64,000 nucleotides of DNA. It comes from Rhynchopus euleeides. Lineage: Eukaryota > Euglenozoa > Diplonemea > Diplonemida > Diplonemidae. Both the position numbers and the translations under genes were made by a program. Positions 25,069-36,200 of this stretch are shown one piece after another; within the stretch, counting starts at the first letter, position 1, and every line of letters starts with the position of its first letter. The notes beneath the pieces are model-generated. The model was not told the origin of the DNA. It did no database searches and was given only the letters and a program-made list of their open reading frames with translations. The stretch lies in contig OY723247.1 of NCBI GenBank assembly GCA_963210315.1, forward strand, positions 1,364,001-1,428,000, written 5' to 3'.

Positions 25069-25087
25069 CACCCGCCTGGCGGGTGCA
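25069..25087. other. Strong hairpin, 9-bp stem
   Basis: GCACCCGCC and GGCGGGTGC flank a single T, an almost perfect palindrome ~530 bases downstream of the cathepsin stop codon. It is conserved in the second copy (about 52822-52840). It could be a 3'-end processing signal; a function is not shown. Confidence 0.5.
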
Positions 25088-25443
25088 CGCACATCGTGTG
25101 AGCGTGTCGTTTGCTGTTGATGGTGGCTGTGCGTGCGTGCACGTGGCTGCCTGCAGAGGTGTGTGTGTGCAATACCATTGCACATGCGTGTCCTGCCTGC
25201 AGGTTGTATGCCCTGTGTGCAGGAGGGACCCTGCTCCAGAAGCAACAGCAACAGCCCAGCCTAATTCCCCCACTCTCCCCCACCACCTGCTCTCAACCTC
25301 TTGTTGCATGCATACCACAGCGCCGTGCTGCGTCAAGCTGACTTGTATCTGCTTCTCTGATTTATGACTTGCACACACACACCGTCACTCGACAGGATTG
25401 TTCTGCAACTCAGAGAGACACAACACAGACGCCGCCACACAGG

Positions 25444-27373
25444 ATGATGGGGCGCTGCCTCCTTGTGCTCGCCACAGCGGCGGTCAGCGTGCAGGCCGGG
25501 CTGCGTGTGGACATCTACAACCCGAACACCAGACTGGCCGGGTACATGCCGAACTTCAAAACGATGACGGTCGGTGCGACACGCACGCTGCGCGAGGTGG
25601 CGTGGTACAAGGCCAACTGGGCAGACCTCGAGCTGGAGGGGGAGAAGGTGCGCTGCACGGGGGGCAAGACGCTCGTCAACGACTTTGCGCTGCGGTACAC
25701 CGGAGAGCTGCGTGTGGACACGTCCGGACAGCACACCTTCTACCTCACTTCCGATGACGGGACGGTGCTGCTGATCGACGGGAAGCTGGTGGTTGCGAAC
25801 GGGCATCCGCACATGCCCAGGGAGCGTTCGGGAAGGGTGACGCTGAGCCAGGGGATGCACAGCATCGAGGTGCAGTACTTCCAGCGTGACCTGGCCGCCA
25901 CACTGAAGCTGGAGTGGGTGCGGCCGGGTGGCCCACGTGAGGTCGTCCCTGAGTCGGTGCTGGTGGAGGAGGGTGCACCGTCCCCCCCTGTGACACCGCC
26001 CCCTGCAACACCGAAGCCCACGGAGCCGGGTTCGAACACTGGCGGGGCACGTGCCGTGTGCATGTGCAACGGGAAGGCGGACGCACCGAAGGCTGCCGGG
26101 CTGGACGGGATCTTCTGGCACAGCGGGCTGACGAACCACCTGCGCGCCCTGCCCGACATGTCTGTGGGCAGCACGCTGCGGGAGAGCATGGCGGGGCGTG
26201 CCGAGCGTGTGGTGGCGAACGTGGACGAGGCACAGACCGGGAACGCGTGGCCTGGTGTGCCTGCGTCGTTCCGCACCTTCTACGCGGACGTGCACACCGG
26301 GTTCCTGAAGATCCCTGTGGCTGGGACGTACCGTCTCCACATCACGTCGAACGACGGGTCGCGTGTGCTGCTGGACGGGGCGACCGTGGTCGACAACGAC
26401 GGGGAGCACGGGATGGTGGAGGCGACCACCAAGCGGGAGGCTGAGCCTGGCGGCAGGGCTTGTTGCCATCGAGGTGCTGCACTTCCAGGGGGTGCGCACC
26501 GCAGGGCTCGTGCTGCAGTGGACCACCGCTGCTGGGGTGAAGGAGGTTGTGCCTGCAGGGAGCTTTGTGCGCTGTGGCGCTTGTGGTGCAGGTGGGTCCA
26601 CACCCACTCCTGCCTCCACCCCGCAGCCTCCTGCACCGACACCCGCACCGACACCTGTGCCCACCCCTGTGCCGACGCCGGTCCCGACAGCCGCACCCAC
26701 ACCTGTGCCGGCAACCCCAGGGGTGCGTCCCCCCGTCCCCTTCTTCAACGGGAGGAACTTCGACGGGTTCGGGTTCTCCGTGCAGAAGGTGCACAACAGG
26801 GGGCTGACCGGTGACAAGTTCTGGTCCATCACAAACGAGGGTGCGATCTTCGGTGACGGGAACATGAACATCGGGTGGATGCCGCAGAGCGGGCTGTACA
26901 CGCTGGAGGACTACGGGAACTACCGCCTGACCTTCGACTACCAGTACACGGAGAACCACCACAACGGGAACAGCGGTGTGTGGCTGCACGGCGGCCGCGA
27001 CTTCGTGGACACGGACTCGGCCTTCCCCGCGTCGATCGAGATGCAGCTGCGCAAGGGGTACGAGGGCGACCTGCTGGTGAAGCAGCTGTGGATCCACCCC
27101 GAGCACGGGTTCCCCACCGACTGGGACCAGAGGACGAGGAACGGGCGCATCATCCGGCGTGCGGACCCGAAGGCATCGCGCAACGCCGAGAGGTGGAACA
27201 GCGTCACCATTGTTGCGGAGGAGACGGCGGACCAGGGCAGCACCATCAGCGTGTGGATCAACGGGGTGTTCGTGAACAAGGGGATCCGGTGTGACCGCAG
27301 CCGTGGCCGCATCACCTTCCAGGCAGAGGGTTCCGACATCAGCTTCAAGAACATTGTGATGAGGCCTCTCTAG
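25444..27373 (+). CDS. PA14-PA14-DUF1080 secreted protein, copy B (one +1 frame break shared with copy A)
   Basis: Same architecture as copy A: signal peptide, PA14, Pro/Thr linker, PA14, (PT)-rich linker, DUF1080. The frame is continuous from ATG 25444 through the second PA14 domain to about 26446, where GCTGAGCCTGG carries one C more than needed to continue as ...KREAELAAGLVAIEVLHFQG. The remainder (to TAG 27371-27373) is open in the +1 frame and retains all domain motifs. No GT-AG intron can remove the extra base without cutting into the PA14 fold. Since copy A has the same extra C, it predates the duplication, was gene-converted, or is tolerated by +1 frameshifting. A truncated PA14-only product is the alternative. 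Confidence 0.75.
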
Positions 27374-28829
27374 TTGCAGATACAGCCGTGTGAAGTGACT
27401 CAAGTGATGTCCTTTCAAGACAATTGAAAGGTGTGCATCAAGCGAACATATTTAGACGTGTGCTCTTCGTTGAGTGCCAACCAAACAACCAATCAAACTA
27501 TCAAACAAGATGACTATACCAGGCTTCTGTGTGAAATATCTTATGCAGAAGTGGCAGACGAGGCTCTGTGTCTGCCTTTGCCTTCTCTCTCTCTCTCTTT
27601 ATCTTTTCAGAGAATCTTTGTGTTTGCTACTTCCATTATTCGGACCATGAAAATAGTTCAAACATCTGAACACATGCGTTCAACATCATACAACAGTTGC
27701 ACTTCCTTCCTTCCGTGTGTGGCACACACAGTTGTGTGGACAGCAGGGTGACAGTGCATCCTGCATGTGACAGAAGGACATGCCAGCAGCGTGGTGCACT
27801 CACGGAAGGGAAAAGAGAATCCATCATGCAACTGTTCGGAGGAAATGAATGTCGAAACAAAGGAATCTGTGGATCTCCACATCACTTTATGAAACCCAAA
27901 AGCTCCTCTTCCGGCATCGTGCCGCAGCAGCACCAGCAGCAGCAGTTGCTGACGATATCACGCCCTGGGGAATATGCTCTTGGTAAGCTCCAAGACTTCC
28001 AGCAGAGATCGACTTCATGCTGACCTCTGATTTCAACACATCCCGTACTTGTTTCGGAGAGGGTGCGGTTGCTGTTCGCACGGGCAGCATCCCCAACAGG
28101 ATGCCTGTGTCGCAGCGATGCCTGCACCCTCGCACCTCCTCCCTCCTGTGTTCTATTGTCTTCCACTCCATTCCCACACCCACACCACCCCACCACCTCA
28201 CATCTCCACAGACACACTTCCTCTCCACACACCTCCGTTTTGCTGAGTGTGGGTATTGCCCGTGGAACTGTGATCCCCACAGTTGCTTGGGCAGGCTGCC
28301 TCTCGGTATTCATTTCTGTTCTTGCTGGGCACTGCCTGCCGACACAGCCTGGCAACACCCTCGCTTGTCTGCCGTTCTTCATCCCTGCACACATGTGGCA
28401 GGGGCGGTGAAATCACCACTGCAATCGACGGGTGGTCAGGGTGTTGCCACTGTTGTGTGGTGTGGCGGTGTGTGTGGCCCCGTGCCGTGCGGCCCAGCTT
28501 TGTTTTGTTTGTGGGGACGTGCCTCAGCTCCCACTCTTGGTGGGCAGTCGTTGCCCACTCACGCCAACCGCCTGGAGAGCAATGCCTGATGAAAGAAGGT
28601 TCCACAAGTTATGAAACACAGCGACGCAGTGCCCCCACCCCACACCACCCCCAACAGCCCCTCCGAATCCAACAATCCAACAACCCCAGCCCCGCCCACC
28701 CGCAGCCCTCTGTTCTGCTATTATGTTCCGTGAAGGAACAGCCACGGCACATCCCATGTTGTCGCCTGTCCTACACCACCCAGACACACAGCGGGCTGTC
28801 ACATTTACTGTCCACTCCTAACAACACCA
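27374..28829. other. Downstream spacer of PA14/DUF1080 copy B, duplicated
   Basis: Paralogous to 12396-13824; no gene recognised. A (CT)n run at 27586-27598 is slightly longer than in the other copy. Confidence 0.65.
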
Positions 28830-29490
28830 CGTTGCCCTGCGTCAAGACCCAGCAAGCTTGTAACAGCCCGCAGCCCTGCTTGTGGGCTTGGGGGTTGTAG
28901 AGCGCTGCGAGACACAGCAGCGCAAGCAAGGTGCGAGCTGCCTCCCAAGCATTTGGGGATCTGCCTGTCCAGTCTTGCCACCGTCTCCCAAGCGTGTGTT
29001 TGTGTTGAGGTGGTGCGGATTCCCACCCTTCAGAAGCTCGACAACACGGAGCATATCCTATGCCTTAGACGCACGGTCCTACACAATGGCTTGTGCGTCA
29101 CATGGAGTGCGAGACGGACTGCTCCGACGCGCCTGGCTGTGAGAGAGAGAAGGACCTCGCGGCGCAGCCGCGAAAGCAGGAAAAACCTACAGACAGCACA
29201 CACTTGTCAGTACGGAAATGATGAACAATTAACATCATGAACAATCCAACTCCGAACGACGTTGAGCGACAACCCCTACTTCAGGAAGAGCCGTCTGATC
29301 GCAGCACCTGCCTTTGTGTCTTGTGTCTGCAGTGTGCATACGTAAAACAGACCATCACACTGCATGATGACCCACATACACAGCAAATATTCTGTCACCT
29401 CCGAACTGAGTTGGCGCCCTGTGCGCTGGCATGCGTAACCACTGTGTATCCAAAATACAGTCTGACTGGTTGTCTCTTCAGATTCGATTC
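28830..29490 (+). repeat. Modular repeat block IV (A-B-D-C)
   Basis: A 28830-28941, B 29048-29115, D 29210-29308, and C (3' part) 29363-29466. It is the duplicate of block II. D here has one extra A, which falls inside the loop of its ATGATG/CATCAT hairpin. The homology with block II stops close after module C, at about 14476 and 29482. Confidence 0.85.
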
Positions 29491-30117
29491 CAGTCTTGGG
29501 TATCTCTCCACGTTTGTTACAGTGGTGTTGCGCATGTTGCGCACGCACCGACGACACATTCTTATGGAGACACCCCTTGGAGCCCACCTGGCGCCCTGGT
29601 ACCACCCCCGGTCTTCTTGGCCTTGGGCTGCGATGAAATAGGTCAATTTGTGCGTCTTTTCAGCTGCGAGGCCGGGCTGCTGGGGGTTCTTGCCGCCCCT
29701 TATTCGACCCGCTCTGATCGGCAGATCGGTACCCGAGCAGTGTTTGGCCACACCTTCATCAGACTTCCGTACTGGTCTTGGCTTCTTGCGATTCATTTTC
29801 AGCTAAGAGGTGTTCCGTGTATCCCTTTCACTGTGGCCAGGATGTCCGGGATATCCCGGGTGGGAGTTGGAAACGGGAGGACCTGAGCTGTCAGATATCC
29901 CGACCGAGGGTAGGACATGTCCTCCCCCCCCCCGGGAGGACTCATGTCCTCCCGCGGGAGATGCTGTGTCGAAAAATGTGAAGAATGTCGTTGTCCAACG
30001 GTTTTTGGCCCCACAGGACATCCCCCGGGAGGACTTTGGTGTCTCGTTTTGCTGTCACTTGACGATCCGGTGGGGGCACAGATAGATACTTGTGCCTGCC
30101 TCCACCACGCCCACTCC
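29491..30117. other. Spacer upstream of EGF receptor 2, with inverted repeat
   Basis: Unique sequence, different from the spacer in front of EGF receptor 1. It contains repeated CCCGGGAGGAC words and a hairpin at 29913-29949 whose arms (GGACATG/TCCTCCC and GGGAGGA/CTCATGTCC) enclose a C-run. From ~30118 on it matches the leader of EGF receptor 1 (15283-15389). Confidence 0.5.
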
Positions 30118-30235
30118 TACCACCACCACCACCACCTGCAGGTCTATTCTTGTACGAACACAAACCTAAAGAAGCCACCGGGCAGGAAGGCTGCATACCA
30201 AGCACAAGGCGAGAAGCGTGCAGGGAGCAGCTGCC

Positions 30236-33200
30236 ATGATGGGTGGATCACCACTGCTGTGGTGCGGGTGCCTGCTGGCGGTGCTGCAGGGATGCAGTGC
30301 CGGTGAGATGACGGACGAGCAGAAGGCGTGGTACGGGACCATCACACGCCCCGGGAAGGGGAACGACCCTGTGGCGTGGGGGCACCAGAACGAGATGGCG
30401 GAGTGCAAGGGCAAGGCTGGAGGGAAGGCCGACAACCCGCGTGCTGTGCTCGGGGACGGTGCGTTCTCTGCGGACCCTGTGTGCCTGCCGCTGTCGCTGA
30501 GCCCGCCGGAGGGCGGTGTGATGGGCGACCAGGGCGGGCATGTTCTGTGGACCATCTCGAACGAGAACGTGTGCACGGGGTCGCCGTTCCGTGTCGCGAC
30601 CGCAGCTGTGCCGAACGACCCGAACGGGGCACTCATCGTGTCGTGGGCCGAGGACTTCTCGTCGAAGACAGGTGAGGAGAACGCGCGCATCCACCTGACG
30701 CTGTTCGAGCGTGAGGGTGGGACAGGTGCGTACCAGATCTCGAAGGATATTCTGCTGAAGGGTTGTGTGCAGAACGGCGGGGTGGTCTTCAACAAGCGTG
30801 GCGACATTGCGACAATGTGCTTCGGTGTGTGCAAGACGTGCGACGCAGCCAACAAGCGCTACGAGCCCTTCATCGTGGAGGTGAAGCCGGACCTGTCGAA
30901 GGAGATCCGTCGTGGGAGTGCGATGCGCCCCGAGTGTGCGGCGGACAACCAGTTCTGCTACCCGAAGTCGGGTGGTGCAGCACTCCAGTGGCTCGAGTAC
31001 GACCCGGTGCGCGACGTGTACGCGGCATGGCACAGCGGCGGGTGGGGTGAGCACGTGGCAGACGTGATGACGGTGGTCGAGGCGGACCCGTCGAAGAACC
31101 TGCCTCTGGCGACGTGCGGTGGGTGGAGCTGGGCCTGCATCCCAGGGCACACGGAAGGGACGCGCTTCTCGTACCACCCGGAGTGGCAGGACTTCGGGGC
31201 GCTGTGCACCAGCGACCTGCCGGATGACAGCGGTCTCTCCTTCCGCCCGGTGCTGGGGTCGGACCCCATCAAGATTGCGGACGCGGAGATCACCGGGGCG
31301 CAGTCGCAGACGACGTGGCCCGGTGCCATTGTGCCGTGCGGGTGCTACTTCTACGCCACGTGGCACGGGATCCAGAAGCAGGGCGACTACGCAGCAGGGA
31401 AGACCACAGACCTCGCCTTTGCGCGCATCGACCCCATCACACGGAAGATCGTAAAGCTGAAGTGGATCAAGAACGACGCGCTGACGGCTGAGAAGTCGAC
31501 GCGCCTTGCCGTGATCGGGGACGGGAAGGGGTGCAACCGGTTCCTGCTGGGGTGGGGAGAGATGGCGCCCTTCAACGTGTACCCCGAGAAGTACTACGCC
31601 GCAGAGATCGACTCGGAGGGTGAGTTCCTGACGGAGAAGCTGGACGTGACAGACGTGACGCTGTGGGGCGAGGACGAGCCGTGGGAGACGCTTGCGAACG
31701 GCGACGTTGCGTGGGCTACGACGTGGAAGCGCAACAACGACGGGAGCCCGAGCAAGGTGGGACAGCGTCCCGACGGTTCGCGCATCCGTGCGGACGAGGA
31801 GTGCGGGTGCACGTTCCACGGGTCTGGCAGCGGGTACGGCTACAACCTGATCAGCGCGTACATGGAGAAGCCGACGTGGGGTGAGTGCAAGGACGAGGAC
31901 GGCGGTTGCCCCCTGCGTGACTGGGGTACGTCTGGTTTCAAGACGAACGAGTTCTTCGTGAACAGCTTCCGCGCCTCGAAGCGTGTGGGTGCGCTGACAG
32001 CACACGGGAAGGCACAGAAGGCGCGTGACAGGCACCCCGACTGCCCGGCGAAGATGGAGCCGAGTGCGTCGTGCAAGCCAGAGGTGGACGAGTGCCTTGC
32101 GATGCCGTGTGGGGGCGACCAGACCTGCACAGACCCGAGCACAAAGGTGTACAGCGACTACACGTGTGCCTGCAACGCCGACCCGAAGATCACAGCCACT
32201 GGCATGCCGGCAGTCTGTGGCAACGACGAGTGCGAGTCCAAGCCGTGTGGTGACGGACAGACGTGTGTTGACCCCAAGCCGACAAAGGCAGATCTGAAGG
32301 ACTTCACCTGCACCTGTGACGACGACAACACCGTGAAGGCGACTGGTGCCAAGGCAACATGCACACTCGATGAATGTGTGGCGAAGCCGTGTGGAGACGG
32401 TCAGACCTGCAAGGATCCCAACATGAAACTGTGTTCCAAGAACGACTTCACCTGCACCTGCGACAAGGACTCGAGCCTCACCAACACAGGTGCACCTGCG
32501 ACTTGTTCGAAGGACGAGTGTGAGTCCAAGCCGTGTGGTGACGGACAGACCTGTGTTGACCCGAAGCCGACCCTCACTGACCTGAAGGACTTCACCTGCA
32601 CCTGTGACGATGACAACACCGTGAAGGCGACTGGTGCCAAGGCAACATGCACCTTCGATGAATGTGTGGCGAAGCCGTGCGGTGACGGTCAGACTTGCAA
32701 GGATCCCAACATGCAGTACTCTTCGAGGAACGACTTCACCTGCACCTGCGACAAAGACTCGAGCCTCACCAACACAGGTGCACCTGCGACTTGTTCGAAG
32801 GACGAGTGTGAGTCCAAGCCGTGTGGTGACGGTCAGACGTGTGTTGACCCCAAGCCGACCCTCACTGACCTGAAGGACTTCACCTGCACCTGTGACGACG
32901 ACAACACCGTGAAGGCGACTGGTGCCAAGGCAACGTGCACCTTCGACGAGTGTGAGGCAAAGCCGTGTGGTGACGGTCAGACCTGCAAGGACCCCAACAT
33001 GAAGTACTCTTCGAGGAACGACTTCACCTGCACTTGTGACAAGGACTCAAGCCTTACCAACACCGGTGCACCTGCCACGTGTTCGAAGGACGAGTGCGAG
33101 TCCAAGCCGTGTGGTGACGGACAGACGTGTGTTGACCCCAAGCCGACCCTCACTGACCTGAAGGACTTCACCTGCACCTGTGATGACGACAACACGGTGA

Positions 33201-36200
33201 AGGCGACTGGTGCCGAGGCAACGTGCACACTCGACGAGTGTATGGCGAAGCCGTGTGGTGACGGTCAGACTTGCAAGGACCCCAACATGAAGTACTCTTT
33301 GCGGAGCGACTTCACCTGCACCTGCGACAAGGACTCGAGTCTGATGAACACAGGTGCATCTGCGACTTGTTCGAAGGACGAGTGTGAGTCCAAGCCGTGT
33401 GGTGACGGACAGACGTGTGTTGACCCCAAACCGACCCTCACTGACCTGAAGGACTTCACCTGCACCTGTGACGACGACAACACGGTGAAGGCGACTGGTG
33501 CCAAGGCAACGTGCACCTTCGATGAATGTGTGGCAAAGCCGTGTGGTGACGGTCAGACCTGCAAGGACCCCAACATGAAATACTCTTCGAGGAGCGACTT
33601 CACCTGCACGTGTGACAAGGACTCGAGCCTCACCAACACAGGTGCACCTGCGACTTGTTCGAAGGACGAGTGTGAGTCCAAGCCGTGTGCTGACCCCAAG
33701 CCGACCCTCACTGACCTGAAGGACTTCACCTGCACCTGTGACGATGACAACACCGTGAAGGCGACTGGTGCCAAGGCAACGTGCACCTTCGACGAGTGTG
33801 AGGCAAAGCCGTGTGGTGACGGTCAGACCTGCAAGGACCCCAACATGAAGTACTCTTCGAGGAACGACTTCACCTGCACCTGTGACAAGGACTCGAGTCT
33901 GACGAACACTGGTGCATCTGCAACTTGTTCGAAGGACGAGTGTGAGTCCAAGCCGTGTGGTGACGGACAGACGTGTGCTGACCCCAAGCCGACCCTCACT
34001 GACCTGAAGGACTTCACCTGCACCTGTGACGACGACAACACCGTGAAGGCGACTGGTGCCAAGGCAACGTGCACCTTCGACGAGTGTATGGCGAAGCCGT
34101 GTGGTGACGGTCAGACTTGCAAGGACCCCAACATGAAGTACTCTTCGCGGAGCGACTTCACCTGCACCTGTGACAAGGACGCGAGCCTCACCAACACAGG
34201 TGCACCTGCGACTTGTTCGAAGGACGAGTGTGAGTCCAAGCCGTGTGGTGACAGACAGACCTGTGTTGACCCGAAGCCGACCCTCACTGACCTGAAGGAC
34301 TTCACCTGCACCTGTGATGACGACAACACGGTGAAGGCGATTGGTGCCAAGGCAACGTGCACACTTGACGAGTGTATGGCGAAGCCGTGTGGTGACGGTC
34401 AAACCTGCAAGGACCCCAACATGAAGTACTCTTCGAGGAACGACTTCACCTGCACCTGCGACAAGGACTCGAGTCTGACGAACACTGGTGCATCTGCAAC
34501 TTGTTCGAAGGACGAGTGTGAGTCCAAGCCGTGTGGTGACGGTCAGACGTGCGTTGACCCCAAGCCGACCCTCACTGACCTGAAGGACTTCACCTGCACC
34601 TGTGACGACGACAACACGGTGAAGGCGACTGGTGCCAAGGCAACATGCACTTTTGATGAGTGTGAGGCAAAGCCGTGTGGTGACGGTCAGACCTGCAAGG
34701 ACCCCAACATGAAATACTCTTCGAGGAACGACTTCACCTGCACCTGCGACAAGGACTCGAGTCTGACGAACACTGGTGCATCTGCAACTTGTTCGAAGGA
34801 CGAGTGTGAGTCCAAGCCGTGTGGTGACGGACAGACGTGTGCTGACCCCAAGCCGACCCTCACTGACCTGAAGGACTTCACCTGCACCTGCGACAACGAC
34901 CCCACTGTGAAAGCGACTGGTGCGAAGGTGCAGGCTTGCACACTCGACGAGTGTGCAACGAAGCCGTGTGGTGACGGTCAGACTTGCAAAGACCCTCTGC
35001 AGACGCTCGGTTCGACATTCGATTATGTTTGCACGTGTGACAAGGACAGTACCACCACGAAGAAGGGTGCACCTGCCGTGTGTGAGGTCGACGAGTGCGG
35101 GACAAGCCCTTGTGGCGCGACGCAGATGTGTGACGACGCAGACAAGCGCGCCAGCGCTCTGAAGGGGTTCACGTGCACCTGTCCTGGTGCTGGTGGTGCG
35201 GTGAAGACCGGTGGTGCGGCACAGTGCGGGACTGGGACGGACGACGAGTGTGCCACAGACCCGTGTCCCGGTCAGCAGTGTGTTGACCCCGACACACGTG
35301 ACACGAACAAGGGTGACTTCGTGTGCACGTGCAGCACTGGCATGGGCTCGGCCACTGGCAAGCCTGCGGCGTGCATCGAGAATGAGTGCGATTCCGACCC
35401 GTGTGGGAGCTCTCAGCTGTGCACGGACGCCAACACCGCTGCCGACAGCAAGGGTGACTTCAAGTGTGCATGCAAGGCACCTGCAACAGGAGAAAAGACG
35501 GGTGCTCCTGCTGAGTGCGTGTTGGACGAGTGCGCTGCCAAGCCGTGCACTGCGGGTCAGAAGTGCGCTGACAGCAACACGATGCCCACGTCTCTGAAGG
35601 ACTTCATCTGCACGTGCGACAACGGTGTTGAGTCGACGGGCGGTTCTGCGACTTGTTTGAAGGACGAGTGTGAGTCGAAGCCGTGTGGTGACGGTCAGAT
35701 GTGCGAGGATCCCAACAAGTCGTACAAATCTGCTCATGACTTCGTGTGCTCGTGTGCTGACGACTCGACCATCACTCAGGTTGACGCACCTGCTGTCTGC
35801 GTGTTGGACGAGTGTGAGGCGAAGCCTTGCGCTGATGGTCACAAGTGCACTGACAGCAACACGAAGCCTGCGTCTCTGAAGGACTTCATCTGCAAGTGCG
35901 ACAACGGTGTTGAGGCGACTGGCGGTTCTGCGACTTGCTTTGCTGACGAGTGTGAGTCGAAGCCGTGTGGTGACGGTCAGATGTGCGAGGATCCCAACAA
36001 GTCGTACAAGTCTGCTCACGACTTCATCTGCTCGTGTGCTGACGACTCGACCATCACCCAGGTTGATGCACCTGCTGTCTGCGTGTTGGACGAGTGTGAG
36101 GCGAAGCCTTGCGCTGATGGTCAGAAGTGCACTGACAGCAACACAAAGCCTGCGTCTCTGAAGGACTTCATCTGCAAGTGTGACAACGGTGTTGAGGCGA

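Larger units (their letters stand above)
24543..25366. other. Downstream spacer of cathepsin-L 1, duplicated
   Basis: No gene. It closely matches 52298-53010. It holds a small TIR element (24767-24866) and a strong hairpin (25069-25087). Confidence 0.65.

Noticed and set aside
15372-30235. GTG starts six codons upstream of the EGF receptor ATGs (15372 and 30218)
   Set aside because: Nuclear genes start at ATG; the ATG at 15390 and 30236 gives a canonical signal peptide.
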